Assembly: GCF_001546485.1 (NCBI RefSeq)
Contig: NZ_KQ956830.1
Span: 141,336-205,335, forward strand
Length of the DNA: 64,000 nt
Reading direction: 5' to 3'
DNA from: Gardnerella vaginalis
Lineage (GTDB): Bacteria; Actinomycetota; Actinomycetes; Actinomycetales; Bifidobacteriaceae
Shown: piece by piece, positions 46,313-58,087 of the stretch
Numbering within the stretch: position 1 is the first letter of the stretch
Layout of the letters: every line of letters begins with the position of its first letter
Made by a program: the position numbers and the translations under genes
The notes under the pieces: model-generated
The model's input: the letters and a program-made list of their open reading frames with translations, nothing else
Databases searched by the model: none
What the model was told of the DNA's origin: nothing

Positions 46313-48847
46313 ATGGCACTTGCTTTGTATCGTAGATATCGTCCTGACACATTTGATGGTGTTATTGGGCAGGATCAGGTTACTGTACCTTTGTCTCAAG
46401 CATTAGACCAAGGTAAAATTACGCATGCTTATTTATTTTCGGGACCTCGTGGCTGCGGTAAGACTAGCTCTGCTCGCATTTTAGCGCGGTGTATTAATTG
46501 CGAAAAAGGACCAACTTCTCACCCGTGTGGTAAATGCCAAAGTTGTAAGGATTTAGCTACGGGCGGTCCTGGTTCGATTGATGTAGTGGAAATCGATGCG
46601 GCAAGTCATAACGGTGTCGATGATGCTCGTGAGTTGCGTGAGCGTGCTGGTTTTGCTCCTGCTCGAGATCGTTATAAAATTTTCATTCTTGACGAAGCTC
46701 ATATGGTTACTCCGCAAGGTTTTAACGCATTGTTAAAAATTGTGGAAGAGCCTCCCGAGCATGTAATGTTTATTTTTGCTACCACTGAGCCAGATAAAGT
46801 AATAGGCACTATTCGTTCTCGTACTCATCATTATCCATTCCGCCTTGTTCCTCCGGAAGTGATGAGTCCGTATCTCGAAGACATTTGTAAAAAAGAAAAT
46901 ATTGTTCCAGCTCCTGGAGTGTTGCGTCTAGCTATGCGTGCTGGAGCTGGTTCGATGCGTGATACTCTTTCAGTTCTTGACCAGCTTATGGTTGGTGCTG
47001 TTGATGGCACTATTTCGTTAGATTCAGCTGTTGCATTGCTCGGATTTACGCCGAGTGCATTAATTGAAGAAGCTATTGATGCAATTATTGCGCATAATGG
47101 TGCTGCGCTGTATGATGTGGTTCGCCGAGTGGTTATAGGAGGGTATGATACTCGTAAATTTGTGGAAGATTTATTGGGACGGATACGTGATCTACTACTT
47201 ATGGTTGCTGCAGGCGAACAAGCTGCTTCGGAATTATTAAACGATATTGCTCCAGAGGATTTAGTGGCTTTGCAGCGGCAATCTTCTCAATTAACATTGT
47301 CGAATTTAACACGTATGGCTCAAACTGTTAACGATGCGTTAAGCGGCATGGCTAGTGCTGTTTCTCCGCGTATGAATTTGGAAATTTTGATGGCACGCTT
47401 GCTTGCAGACAGTGAAAGTGCAACTGAAGTTGCTGTTCATATGCCTAGCAGTAGTGTTAATCAATCTCCAGTGCGACAAGATACTGTTACTGCGCAACGT
47501 CAGCCTAATCAAGGTAATAGGGCATTTTCTGGAAGTCATTTCGTGGGTTCGCAACGCAATAACAATAATAATGTTGTTGCTGTGCAGGCTACCAATAGTG
47601 CAAGTAACACGAATAATACAAATAGCGCCAATACGGCAACAGTTTCAGCAACGCAATCTTCAGCAACTATAGAACATGCAAAACCTGCGCAAGTATCTGC
47701 TGAAGCGCTGACAATAACTTCGGCTTCCAGCGCGCAAAGCAATGATTCCAGAGACGTAAACGAAATGTGGAATGAAGTAGTTCTAAAATTGCCGGAAGAC
47801 GTGCGCGAATACGTAACGAATAAATATGTGCCGCAAGTACAGCTAACTTCAGTTAAACCAGGACGACAACATTTAGTGTTGACTTTTAATGAACCTATGA
47901 GTCAACATGCATTCGCGCTCGCAGTGTGTACTACTGCTCCGTATGATGGGCAAAAAGTTCCAAAAGTAGTTATGAGTGTAGTTCATGAGGTATTTGGTGC
48001 ACAAGTGATGATTGCGCCAGCACCTGTGGCTGCTAATGGTGAACAAGTAGAGTCTGTTGCGCGCATGCAGCCGCAACAACTTGCCCAAGTTAAGCGTGAC
48101 ATTCTATTACGTAAAACTGGTGCAGTTGCTGGTTTTAACAATAAGATTACTGCCGGTAGTAGTGGTGTTACGACTGATAGTTCTGAGAAAAAAGAGTCCT
48201 CGGATTTTTACAACACTGATGGTTCTGCAGCGTCAGTAGTTGCCGAGCATACTGCGGAAAGTACAACGTTACGTACAACAATGCAAAAAAATGTCTTGTC
48301 AGCGCAACAAAGTACATCTTCTACTGCTCATTTAGCTGCTGCAACGAGTGTTGATGATGATGCTTGGGCTGATATGTCTGCTGTGCCTATTGCAGATGTT
48401 GTTACAGTACCTAACTTATCTGTCAGTCAAGCGTCTGCCAATCAGCCTTCTCAAGTTGCCAATAAAACTGAACAGGGAACTGAATCGAGAGCCGGAATAG
48501 AACTGGGAGCAGGAACTAAAACAGAACAAGATGTTGACTCTACAGTTTCTCAATCTAATGTTTCTTTAGAACATCCAGCTCAATCGCAAGTACAGCAGAG
48601 TCAGCAGAATCAGACATTATCTTCTAATCCTGCTTTTGTTCCAATGCAAGTACCGGCAACGCCAACTAGTGGAGCTTGTGTTGATGAATGTTCGATGGAT
48701 GACGATTCGCTGGAAGCTACTACTTCAGTGAACATGGATGAGCTTAAGCAAATATTTGAAGTTAAAGTAGTCGAAGAATTTGCAGCTACTGATCCTAAAA
48801 ATCCTAAGAATGTAGCTGCTAGTGCAAAAAGGAAGCAAGAGGAGTAA
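46313..48847 (+). CDS. dnaX: DNA polymerase III subunits gamma/tau
   Basis: The 844-residue clamp-loader protein has Walker A SGPRGCGKTS near residue 44, zinc ligands CINCEKG and CGKCQSC, the DEAH-like FILDEAHMV and sensor ATTEPDKVIGTIRSR. Residues about 370-470 and 590-800 are low-complexity, rich in Ser, Asn, Gln and Thr, with a conserved DNA-binding or polymerase-binding block between (VNEMWNEVVLKLP). I saw no slippery sequence for programmed frameshifting, so mainly tau is expected. It lies 6 bp before recR. Confidence 0.96.
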   Translation: MALALYRRYRPDTFDGVIGQDQVTVPLSQALDQGKITHAYLFSGPRGCGKTSSARILARCINCEKGPTSHPCGKCQSCKDLATGGPGSIDVVEIDAASHNGVDDARELRERAGFAPARDRYKIFILDEAHMVTPQGFNALLKIVEEPPEHVMFIFATTEPDKVIGTIRSRTHHYPFRLVPPEVMSPYLEDICKKENIVPAPGVLRLAMRAGAGSMRDTLSVLDQLMVGAVDGTISLDSAVALLGFTPSALIEEAIDAIIAHNGAALYDVVRRVVIGGYDTRKFVEDLLGRIRDLLLMVAAGEQAASELLNDIAPEDLVALQRQSSQLTLSNLTRMAQTVNDALSGMASAVSPRMNLEILMARLLADSESATEVAVHMPSSSVNQSPVRQDTVTAQRQPNQGNRAFSGSHFVGSQRNNNNNVVAVQATNSASNTNNTNSANTATVSATQSSATIEHAKPAQVSAEALTITSASSAQSNDSRDVNEMWNEVVLKLPEDVREYVTNKYVPQVQLTSVKPGRQHLVLTFNEPMSQHAFALAVCTTAPYDGQKVPKVVMSVVHEVFGAQVMIAPAPVAANGEQVESVARMQPQQLAQVKRDILLRKTGAVAGFNNKITAGSSGVTTDSSEKKESSDFYNTDGSAASVVAEHTAESTTLRTTMQKNVLSAQQSTSSTAHLAAATSVDDDAWADMSAVPIADVVTVPNLSVSQASANQPSQVANKTEQGTESRAGIELGAGTKTEQDVDSTVSQSNVSLEHPAQSQVQQSQQNQTLSSNPAFVPMQVPATPTSGACVDECSMDDDSLEATTSVNMDELKQIFEVKVVEEFAATDPKNPKNVAASAKRKQEE

Positions 48848-48853
48848 TAAACC

Positions 48854-49462
48854 GTGCATAATACATCGTCATACGATGGCGCTATTGGTCGCTTAATTGA
48901 GGCGTTTTCAAAGCTTCCGGGTATTGGGCCTAAAGGTGCTCAACGAATTGCTTTTTACATACTTTCGGCGCCTGAATTAGAAGCGCAATCCTTAATAGAT
49001 GCTATTAGCGATATGAAAGCGAATGTGCGTTTCTGTGATATTTGCGGCAATGTTTGTGAGCAAACTCCTTGTGCTGTTTGTGCTGATCCGCGTCGTGATC
49101 ATAGCAAAATTTGTGTAGTTGAAGAACCTAAAGATATTATGAGTATTGAACGAACTCACGAGTACACGGGTGTTTATCATGTGCTTGGTGGAGCAATTAA
49201 TCCAATGGCAAACGTAGGGCCAGGGGATTTAGCGATTACGCAATTACTTGAACGTCTTAAAGATCCTCAAGTAAAAGAGATTATTCTTGCACTTGATCCT
49301 AATATTGAGGGTGAAGCAACAGTTACGTATTTAGCTCGCTTATTGGATCCTCTTGGTATTAAAGTTACACGTTTGGCAAGTGGTTTACCTGTTGGTGGTG
49401 ATCTGGAATACGCTGATGAAATTACACTTGGGCGTGCTTTTACTGGTCGTCAAGCTGTGTAA
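48854..49462 (+). CDS. recR: recombination mediator RecR
   Basis: The 202-residue protein helps load RecA at gaps with RecF and RecO. It shows an N-terminal helix-hairpin-helix ([19 protein letters not shown]), the zinc finger [16 protein letters not shown] at residues about 57-72 and a Toprim domain with [14 protein letters not shown] and [19 protein letters not shown] 48854 follows AAGAGGAG. The dnaX-recR pairing is conserved in many bacteria. Confidence 0.96.
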   Translation: MHNTSSYDGAIGRLIEAFSKLPGIGPKGAQRIAFYILSAPELEAQSLIDAISDMKANVRFCDICGNVCEQTPCAVCADPRRDHSKICVVEEPKDIMSIERTHEYTGVYHVLGGAINPMANVGPGDLAITQLLERLKDPQVKEIILALDPNIEGEATVTYLARLLDPLGIKVTRLASGLPVGGDLEYADEITLGRAFTGRQAV

Positions 49463-49603
49463 ATCTTGTGCAGTGGTATTAATAAAAAATCGTGAAATAG
49501 AGAATACAAAATATAAAATACAAAAAATAGAGTATAACTGGTAATCTTGGCTTCAATCAGATATATATACGTTTATCTGTATCACATAAGCAAGGGGTAA
49601 AAA

Positions 49604-50368
49604 TTGGCGCTTATCGTACAGAAATACGGTGGCTCTTCTGTAGCTGATACCGATTCCATACAGCGAGTTGCTAAACGTATTCTTGCTACAAAAGCAGCTG
49701 GTCATGATGTAGCAGTGGTTGTTTCCGCAATGGGAGACACTACCGACGATTTGATCGATCAAGCGATGAGTGTCAATGCTCATCCTCCTGCTCGTGAAAT
49801 GGACATGCTCATGACTGCAGGTGAGCGTATCTCCATGAGTTTACTTGCAATGGCAATTCATGCTCAAGGCTCTCACGCTTACTCTTTTACCGGTTCTCAA
49901 GCCGGTTTTATGACAGATACACAGTTTGGTGCAGCGCACATTCGTGCAGTTAAGCCAGATCGTGTTCGTCGTGCGCTCAATAAGGGTAGCGTGGCAATTG
50001 TGGCAGGTTTTCAGGGGATTAGTGAAATTGGTGACGACACTACGCTTGGTCGTGGTGGTTCAGACACTTCTGCAGTGGCGCTTGCGGTGGCGCTGCATGC
50101 TGATATATGTGAAATTTATACAGATGTTGATGGCGTTTTTACAGCAGATCCGCGTATTGTGCCGACAGCAAAACGAATTCCAGTTATTGATTACGATTCA
50201 ATGTTAGAAATGTCGTCGTGTGGTTCCCGTGTGCTTGCGTTGCGTTGCGTTGAGTATGCTCAGCGCTTTAGCATGCCTCTTCACGTGCGGAGCTCTTTCT
50301 CACATAGGAATGGAACGCTTATTGTGCCGCGTAATGTTGATCCACATAAATTACCTAATTTGAATTAG
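49604..50368 (+). CDS. aspartokinase catalytic (alpha-type) subunit
   Basis: The 254-residue protein is only the kinase domain: [14 protein letters not shown] at the start, [13 protein letters not shown] near residue 149 and [16 protein letters not shown] near residue 178. It phosphorylates aspartate in the first step to lysine, methionine and threonine. The start is TTG 49604 with AAGGGG upstream. The ACT regulatory domains are encoded by the next, separate gene, 85 bp on. Confidence 0.93.
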   Translation: MALIVQKYGGSSVADTDSIQRVAKRILATKAAGHDVAVVVSAMGDTTDDLIDQAMSVNAHPPAREMDMLMTAGERISMSLLAMAIHAQGSHAYSFTGSQAGFMTDTQFGAAHIRAVKPDRVRRALNKGSVAIVAGFQGISEIGDDTTLGRGGSDTSAVALAVALHADICEIYTDVDGVFTADPRIVPTAKRIPVIDYDSMLEMSSCGSRVLALRCVEYAQRFSMPLHVRSSFSHRNGTLIVPRNVDPHKLPNLN

Positions 50369-50453
50369 TTTTATATGTGTGTGAATATGTGTGTTCACCT
50401 TAATACTTGAATAGATAATAAACCAACAAATTTTGAGAGCAAGGAAGGTAATA

Positions 50454-51023
50454 ATGGTAAATCAGGATATTCGTTCTACCATGGGTGATTTGTTTCCAGA
50501 TTTAGGACCGGAAACACCTGTGATTTCAGGTATTGCTCATGATTGTAGTGAATCTATGATTACGGTGCGTGGTATTCCTGATGTTCCTGGCATGGCTGCG
50601 AAGGTATTTACTACGCTGGCTAAAGCTAACGCAAATATTGATATGATTGCTCAAGCAAGTGCATCTACTGGTACCGCCGATATTTCTCTTACTGCTCCTA
50701 GCTCGTCAATGGAAGCAATTCGTAGAGTGCTTGATGCTGCGCGTGATGAGTTGAAGTTCACTTCTATGGATGTTGATCCTACTGTCGGTAAGGTAGCAGT
50801 GGTGGGCGTCGGTATGAAAACACATTCTGGTTTAGCTGCTACGTTCTTTACAGCATTAAGTGAACATGGTATTAATACGCTAATGATTTCTACGTCAGAA
50901 ATTCGTATTGCTGCTTTAGTGCCGGTTGATCAGCTTGATGAAGCAGTTCGTGCTTTGCACACAGCTTATGGTTTAGATGCAAATCAAATTGAGGCTGTTG
51001 TGTATGGTGGTAGTGGCCGTTGA
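50454..51023 (+). CDS. aspartokinase regulatory (beta-type) subunit with two ACT domains
   Basis: The 189-residue protein has two ACT domains: the first near residues 33-100 (VRGIPDVPGMAAKVFTTLA), the second near 112-185 (VGVGMKTHSGLAATFFTALS and ISTSEIRIAALV). It should bind lysine and/or threonine for feedback control. Corynebacteria make the beta subunit from an internal start in lysC; here it is a separate cistron. AAGGAAGG precedes ATG 50454. asd follows by 45 bp. Confidence 0.9.
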   Translation: MVNQDIRSTMGDLFPDLGPETPVISGIAHDCSESMITVRGIPDVPGMAAKVFTTLAKANANIDMIAQASASTGTADISLTAPSSSMEAIRRVLDAARDELKFTSMDVDPTVGKVAVVGVGMKTHSGLAATFFTALSEHGINTLMISTSEIRIAALVPVDQLDEAVRALHTAYGLDANQIEAVVYGGSGR

Positions 51024-51056
51024 AATTGCTGAAATTATTATGCTATTCGCTGTTGA

Positions 51057-52136
<1,080 letters not shown>

Positions 52137-52281
52137 TTTGAGGCGATTGTAAAGTATTAGTATGTTGTCACATTTGAATATTGATGACTGCGTAAATAAG
52201 TCTATACTTTCTGCTGTCTTGTAAGAGATGATGCGTGATTGTGCTCTCGCAATTATAAAAGTCTTTGCGTAAACTGGAAGT

Positions 52282-52902
52282 ATGTCAATAGCATCGGAAG
52301 AAATACAGCAGCAGCTTGATCGCATTGTGGCGTTGGGATATCCGGATGTTGCAGATATGAGTGCGGATGCCTTCCGTGCGCTTGCGCGTCCACTGTTACA
52401 TGCACTCGAGAAAATTGATTTAGGTACGAATATTTTATTAGTTCCTACACGCGAACTGGTATCGCCAGAGTCGTTAATTTCTCGTACGAGTATTGACCGC
52501 ATGGCAGGTTTTACAACTATGCCTCCGCGTGATATCGCAAGTTTTATGCCGCAAGATGGTTTTGAGCCGCCTGAAGGACCGTTTTATGTAGCTATTGATC
52601 CTCATACGGGTACCCAGTATCTCAATCGTGAGCCGGATGTCGCGCACAAACTTATTGATTCTGATGAGCGTTTACCGCTTACTTTAGAGGAAGGTCTTGC
52701 GCTTGTGACGCAACACCCAGATTGGTTGGAAAGTAAGAACGGTTTTAATCTACTTGGATCGCAAAGTACTGATGGTCGTGTGCCAAGTATTTGGATGAGC
52801 CAAGGTGCTCCACGTTTAGGCGCGGTATGGCAAAATTCTCGCCATACATGGCTTGGCAATGCGTATTGTATGGCGCGTCGCGGAGTTTCACTTTTGCAAT
52901 AA
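52282..52902 (+). CDS. DUF5701 family protein
   Basis: The 206-residue soluble protein has EEIQQQLDRIVALGYPDVAD at the N-terminus, FYVAIDPHTGTQYLNREP in the middle and LTLEEGLALVTQHPDWL, which fit the actinobacterial DUF5701 pattern as I remember it. No function is known. No clear ribosome site precedes ATG 52282. It stands alone between asd and an ABC system. Confidence 0.78.
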   Translation: MSIASEEIQQQLDRIVALGYPDVADMSADAFRALARPLLHALEKIDLGTNILLVPTRELVSPESLISRTSIDRMAGFTTMPPRDIASFMPQDGFEPPEGPFYVAIDPHTGTQYLNREPDVAHKLIDSDERLPLTLEEGLALVTQHPDWLESKNGFNLLGSQSTDGRVPSIWMSQGAPRLGAVWQNSRHTWLGNAYCMARRGVSLLQ

Positions 52903-52999
52903 GCTCGTGTCTTTTGTTCATATTGCGTAAAGTAATATGAAAATACAATAAACATTTGAACGAATACTGTTAACGGATAAATTTCATAAAGGGTGCATT

Positions 53000-53701
53000 G
53001 TGGCATACATAACATTTGACCATGTTGTAAAAGAATACCCGTCTGGTTCTTCAGTTGTGCGGGCTTTGGACGATGCTAGTTTTACGGCAGAACTTGGCGA
53101 GCTTACAGTAATTTTAGGTGCGTCAGGTGCTGGAAAAACCACAGCATTAAATATCCTAGGTGGTATGGATACGGCTACAAGTGGTCGCGTTATTGTCGGT
53201 GATTGTGATATTACTAAGCTTAAAGGGAAAAGTTTAGTGCGTTACCGTCGTGAAGATATTGGCTTTGTTTTCCAGTTTTATAATCTCGTGCCAAATTTGA
53301 CTGCGCTTGAAAACGTTGAATTGGCTTCACAGATTTGTTCAGATCATTTTGATCCTGCAAAAACGCTAAGAGATGTTGGATTGGCAGATCGTTTGCAAAA
53401 CTTCCCAGCGCAACTTTCTGGCGGCGAGCAACAACGCGTATCCATTGCGCGTGCTCTTGCTAAAAAGCCGAAGCTTCTTCTGTGCGACGAACCTACTGGT
53501 GCTCTGGACTATGAAACAGGTAAAGCAGTGTTGCAATTATTGCAAAATATCTGTCGTACTGAAGGCATGACAGTGCTGATTATTACTCATAACGCTGCAA
53601 TCGCACCTATGGCGCATAAAGTTGTGCGTTTTCGCTCTGGAAAAGTCGTAAGCGAGACTATACAAGAGAATCCTATGCCCATTGCTGATATTGAGTGGTG
53701 A
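53000..53701 (+). CDS. MacB/LolD-type ABC transporter ATPase
   Basis: The 233-residue ATPase has Walker [14 protein letters not shown]-loop [17 protein letters not shown], signature [15 protein letters not shown], Walker [17 protein letters not shown] and an H-loop ITHNAAIA. Such ATPases pair with FtsX-like permeases. GTG 53000 has AAGGG 8 nt upstream. Its 3' end lies 5 bp before the permease ATG at 53707. Confidence 0.92.
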   Translation: MAYITFDHVVKEYPSGSSVVRALDDASFTAELGELTVILGASGAGKTTALNILGGMDTATSGRVIVGDCDITKLKGKSLVRYRREDIGFVFQFYNLVPNLTALENVELASQICSDHFDPAKTLRDVGLADRLQNFPAQLSGGEQQRVSIARALAKKPKLLLCDEPTGALDYETGKAVLQLLQNICRTEGMTVLIITHNAAIAPMAHKVVRFRSGKVVSETIQENPMPIADIEW

Positions 53702-53706
53702 TTGTA

Positions 53707-56391
53707 ATGAGTGCATTATTTATTAGTGCCGTTAGAATGTGGGTTCGCGAATGGCGTCGTTTTTGCGTACTTGCAGTTATTGCGATGCTTGGTGTTGCTG
53801 TTATGACAGGAATTTACGCCGGTTGTAACGATATGCTTCTTGGTGCAAATGAGATGTACGCAAAGTTGCATGCATACGATTTGCAAATCGTATCTACTTT
53901 GGGTTTAACTCAAGATGATGTTGCTTCTTTGCAAAAATTATCTAACATAAGCGAAATCGAAGCAGAACGCTTTTGGAAAGCTACAGCGCATCCTGATGAC
54001 GATGTGAGTTCTTCATACGCAATGAATTTTGTGCATTACAACTCGCAAAAAAATATGAACCGTCTGCATTTACTTCATGGCAGTATGCCTACTAATAATC
54101 GCGAAGCTGTTGTAACTCAACGATTTTTGCACGATAGTGGTTTAAGTATTGGTAGTACTGTTGTTGTAACTTTGCAGCAGTCAGCCGCATCGGGCAGCAG
54201 TGTTTCAAATGACTCAAAAGAAAAATCTGAGACTTATCATCTTCGCATTACTGGTAGCGTACTCGATAGTAATGATTTGAACAATCCTGAAGGATACCAA
54301 TCAAAAGCTTTTCGTAATTCTGTAACATCTCGCTACCCAATTTTTACGTCTGCAGCACCAAAAAACATGAGCGAACTGCCGTATGCTGCAATATCCGTGC
54401 GATTGAACGATGCTGAGCACGTTAATGCGTTTTCTAAATCGTATCGCAATATTGTTGACGACGCTTCTGAGCAAATCCGCGAAAAAGTGCAGTCTAAGCG
54501 CGAAAAAGCTCGTCGAAATCAGATTATTGATGAGAGGTTGAATAGAGAAGCGGAAAATATTATTGCGAATGACCCAAGGCTAAAGCTTGCTCCAAATTCT
54601 GTGAAAGAACAAGCAAAAGCGAAAATTCTAAAGCAGATTAAGCCAGAAATTCAAAAGAAAGTTCCTCAAGCACAATGGCATATATCTACTCGAATCGCTA
54701 ACGATAGTTACGCAAGCTTACGCTCCGACGTTGCTTCAATTCAGTCGCTTGGTTATGCTTTTCCAGCGGTATTTCTTGTTGTTGCCATGATGATGAGCTT
54801 AACAGCTATGGCGCGTATGGTTGAAGAAGAGCGAGGTCTTATTGGAACGTACCTAAGCCTAGGTTATGGGCGTTCGGCTGCAGTTACAAGGCACGCGTTC
54901 TTCGCTATTTTCGCATGCTTTATTGGTGGCGGAGTTGGAGATATTGTTGGATTTCTTGCCATTCCGTCGCTTCTGTTGAAAATTTTGCGTGGACTTTACG
55001 CTGTGCCAGGTGTTAGATTGCGCTACGACTGGTTATACGGTTCACTGTGTGTGCTTGCTTTTGTGATTCCTGTAGCAGTTTGCACAATAGTTGTTAGCTG
55101 GCGTGAAACAAAGCAAGCGCCTGCCGCTTTGCTTCGTCCAAAAGCTCCAAAAGCTGGTGCTCGCGTACTTCTTGAGCGTTTGCCTTGGATTTGGAAGCGT
55201 ATGAGCTTCCTAAATAAAGTAACTATTCGCAACATAGCGCGCTTTAAAGGCAGATTATGCATGACAATCGGCGGTGTTGCTGGTTGCACTGCACTTATTG
55301 TGTGTGGTCTTGCGTTAAACGATACTGTTGCAACTTTAGGAACTCGCCAATACGAGGGAATCTACCATTACGATATGATTGCGATTTCAGCTCCTGATTC
55401 CTTTAACAATATGAAACAACGCGTGGAACAGGATAAGTCGAATAATCTAGTCGAAACTATGCTTCCTGCTTACGTAAGTTCCGGCGAAATTGCTAAGCAT
55501 CAAAATGTGAGTAATGAAAGCAAATCTGAACATCATACTGTAGAAGATACTGAAAGCATACAAATGATTGTTGTAAAAGACGTAGCGACGTTAGCTCGTC
55601 TTGTGCGATTGCAAAATATTGACAACAATTTGCAGCCGGTTAAGCTCACAGATAACGGCCCGTTGCTGTCTCAAAGTGCGGCCGCCTCTCTCGATATTAA
55701 TCGTGGTAATGAAATCACCGTGACTAACGCAGGTTTTAAGCGTGCAACAGTAAAAGTTCATGCTATTGTTCGCAACCTTATTGGTTCAAATATGTACATG
55801 ACTGCTAGATGTTATGAACGGTTGTTTAACGCTAACAATAGTAAATCTTTGAAACATAATGCTTTAATGCTTCGTTTGCATGGCAGTGATAATAAAAAGA
55901 TAGAATATGCGAATAATATTGCTGAGCGTGATGCTGTTCTTGCGGTTATGAATATTACGAAAATGAAGCACGCTTTTAGTTTTGATTTGATGAATGCTGT
56001 TGTTGCGTTAATTGTGACGTTAGCTGCAGGTTTGGCTTTAGCAGTGCTATTTACTTTGGCTAGTACGAATATTTCTGAACGTTCTCGCGAAATGGCTACG
56101 TTGAAAGTTCTTGGCTTCTATCGTAGAGAAGTTCATTCTTATGTGCATAAGGAAATGCTCATTCTTACTATAATCGGTATTGCAGTAGGTTTGCCATTAG
56201 GTAGGCTGATTGCAGGTTTGCTCACTAACGCACTGAAAATGCCATCATTGTATTTTGAAGTTGAAGTAGCGCCATTAAGTTATGGTATCGCTGGTGCTGC
56301 TACATTAATTTTTGCACTAATTGTGCAGTGGGCAACTAATCCTGCTCTTGACCGAATTGATCCAGTTAGTTCGCTAAAAAGTGTGGAATAG
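53707..56391 (+). CDS. FtsX/MacB-like ABC permease
   Basis: The 894-residue protein has an N-terminal hydrophobic segment, an extracytoplasmic domain of about 300 residues with a Lys/Glu-rich coiled stretch near residues 255-330, three membrane segments, a second outer domain and three C-terminal membrane segments. This is the duplicated FtsX layout (SRQRGIISTYLSLGYGR-like EERGLIGTYLSLGYGR and SREMATLKVLGFYRREV). In Gram-positives such pairs export peptides, drugs or lipids; the substrate is unknown. ATG 53707 is preferred over the upstream GTG 53695, which overlaps the ATPase. Confidence 0.9.
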   Translation: MSALFISAVRMWVREWRRFCVLAVIAMLGVAVMTGIYAGCNDMLLGANEMYAKLHAYDLQIVSTLGLTQDDVASLQKLSNISEIEAERFWKATAHPDDDVSSSYAMNFVHYNSQKNMNRLHLLHGSMPTNNREAVVTQRFLHDSGLSIGSTVVVTLQQSAASGSSVSNDSKEKSETYHLRITGSVLDSNDLNNPEGYQSKAFRNSVTSRYPIFTSAAPKNMSELPYAAISVRLNDAEHVNAFSKSYRNIVDDASEQIREKVQSKREKARRNQIIDERLNREAENIIANDPRLKLAPNSVKEQAKAKILKQIKPEIQKKVPQAQWHISTRIANDSYASLRSDVASIQSLGYAFPAVFLVVAMMMSLTAMARMVEEERGLIGTYLSLGYGRSAAVTRHAFFAIFACFIGGGVGDIVGFLAIPSLLLKILRGLYAVPGVRLRYDWLYGSLCVLAFVIPVAVCTIVVSWRETKQAPAALLRPKAPKAGARVLLERLPWIWKRMSFLNKVTIRNIARFKGRLCMTIGGVAGCTALIVCGLALNDTVATLGTRQYEGIYHYDMIAISAPDSFNNMKQRVEQDKSNNLVETMLPAYVSSGEIAKHQNVSNESKSEHHTVEDTESIQMIVVKDVATLARLVRLQNIDNNLQPVKLTDNGPLLSQSAAASLDINRGNEITVTNAGFKRATVKVHAIVRNLIGSNMYMTARCYERLFNANNSKSLKHNALMLRLHGSDNKKIEYANNIAERDAVLAVMNITKMKHAFSFDLMNAVVALIVTLAAGLALAVLFTLASTNISERSREMATLKVLGFYRREVHSYVHKEMLILTIIGIAVGLPLGRLIAGLLTNALKMPSLYFEVEVAPLSYGIAGAATLIFALIVQWATNPALDRIDPVSSLKSVE

Positions 56392-56479
56392 TAGCAAGAG
56401 ATAATGCTTTTGCCGGCTAATAGTTACGGGTTCCGATAAAATTAGAAGTTCATGGTTACTAAGAAACGGAGTTATAGCA

Positions 56480-58051
56480 ATGAGTAAGACGACGAATAGT
56501 GGTGTAAATGTGGGTTCTACACAATCGGAATCTACAGAAGAAGCCGTTGACTCGTCTTCTCATATTGCATCTTCAACACATTACGCGCATGGGGAAGAAA
56601 GCGCACATACGAACCAAATGGAACGAAGTCTTACTAAGCGTCACGTGCAATTTATTGCTATTGGTGGCACGATTGGTACAGGTTTGTTCCTTGGATCTGG
56701 AAAGTCTATTAGTTTAACTGGTCCAAGCATTGTATTCGTTTACATTATTGTTGGTTTGATTATGTTCCTGCTCATGCGTGGCATTGGTGAGTTGATGTAC
56801 AAAGATCCGAATCAGCATACATTTATTAGCTTTATTACGCGCTATCTTGGTAGGGGTTGGGGCAATTTTGCTGGCTGGTCATACTGGTTTGTACTTGTGT
56901 TGATTGGTATGAGCGAAATTACTGCTGTGAGTACATATTGCGTCACATTTTTTGAAACTTTTGATATTGATGTGAGCCATTGGAAATGGCTGATAGAAGT
57001 AGTGTTCTTAGCTGCTTTAGTGTGCATTAATTTAGTTGCTGTAAAGCTTTTTGGAGAAACAGAATTTTGGTTCTCTATGATTAAAATTACGCTGATTGTA
57101 GCGCTTATTGTAACTGCGGTAGTTATGGTTGTAATTGGCTATCATTACCCAGCAACTCCTCTTCATGGTGGTGTAGTCAGTCCGGCAGGTCATGTTGGAT
57201 TTGATAATATTTTCAACAATTTTTCGTTGATGCCAAATGGCTGGCTTGCATTTTTGATGAGCTTCCAAATGGTGTTTTATGCGTATCAGCTTATTGAGTT
57301 TGTAGGTGTGACAGTTTCGGAAACAAAGAATCCTCGCCATGTGTTGCCGAAAGCTGTGAACGAAATCATTATGCGCATTTTAATTTTTTATGTTGGTGCT
57401 CTTGTAGCAATTATGCTAATTGTGCCGTGGCAACGTTTTAAGGCGACGAATGCTGAAGGCGTGTTTATGTCGCCATTTATTATGGTATTCCAATATGCGG
57501 GAGTGCATTGGGCTTCTGCGCTCGTATTCTTTGTTGTTATTACGGCTGCCTCTTCTGCACTTAACTCGTTGCTGTACTCTGCTGGAAGGCACATGTATCA
57601 GATTGCGCTTGAATCACCTTCTCCAATTCTGGGTAAGTTGCGCAAAGTGTCGCATACAAAGGTTCCTGCTCGTGCTATCGTATTCTCAGCTGCTTTGATT
57701 CTGCTTTCACCGGTTATTAATTCAATTCCGGGTGTGCATGGTGCGTTTATTCTATTTGCTTCGGCATCTTCTGCAGTTATTATCATGATCTATATTTTGA
57801 TTATGGTTACCCACCGTAAGTATCGTCAATCAGCTGATTTTCTGCCAGATGGTTTCGTAATGCCGCATTATAAGCTTCTGAATTCTCTTACTATTGCATT
57901 CTTTGTGTTTGTGTATATTACGTTATTTATTAGCGACGATACACGTGTTTCTGCAATTGGCGGTTTAGTGTGGCTGGTGTTATTTGGCGGTTATTGCGCA
58001 TTGCATGAGCGTTGGCAGAATCGCGATTTAGCTGAAGCATTAGGCAAGTAG
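56480..58051 (+). CDS. APC-family amino-acid permease
   Basis: The 523-residue protein has a hydrophilic N-terminus of about 55 residues and twelve membrane segments. It shows LTKRHVQFIAIGGTIGTGLF and FISFITRYLGRGWGNFAGWS, typical of the D-serine/D-alanine/glycine or S-methylmethionine transporter group, and FVGVTVSETKNPRHVLPKAV in the loop after helix six. It should import an amino acid with protons. An AACGGAG lies about 10 nt before ATG 56480. It is monocistronic. Confidence 0.9.
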   Translation: MSKTTNSGVNVGSTQSESTEEAVDSSSHIASSTHYAHGEESAHTNQMERSLTKRHVQFIAIGGTIGTGLFLGSGKSISLTGPSIVFVYIIVGLIMFLLMRGIGELMYKDPNQHTFISFITRYLGRGWGNFAGWSYWFVLVLIGMSEITAVSTYCVTFFETFDIDVSHWKWLIEVVFLAALVCINLVAVKLFGETEFWFSMIKITLIVALIVTAVVMVVIGYHYPATPLHGGVVSPAGHVGFDNIFNNFSLMPNGWLAFLMSFQMVFYAYQLIEFVGVTVSETKNPRHVLPKAVNEIIMRILIFYVGALVAIMLIVPWQRFKATNAEGVFMSPFIMVFQYAGVHWASALVFFVVITAASSALNSLLYSAGRHMYQIALESPSPILGKLRKVSHTKVPARAIVFSAALILLSPVINSIPGVHGAFILFASASSAVIIMIYILIMVTHRKYRQSADFLPDGFVMPHYKLLNSLTIAFFVFVYITLFISDDTRVSAIGGLVWLVLFGGYCALHERWQNRDLAEALGK

Positions 58052-58087
58052 TGTTTCCTACTACGCAATTTCTGTTATGCTTGCTGT

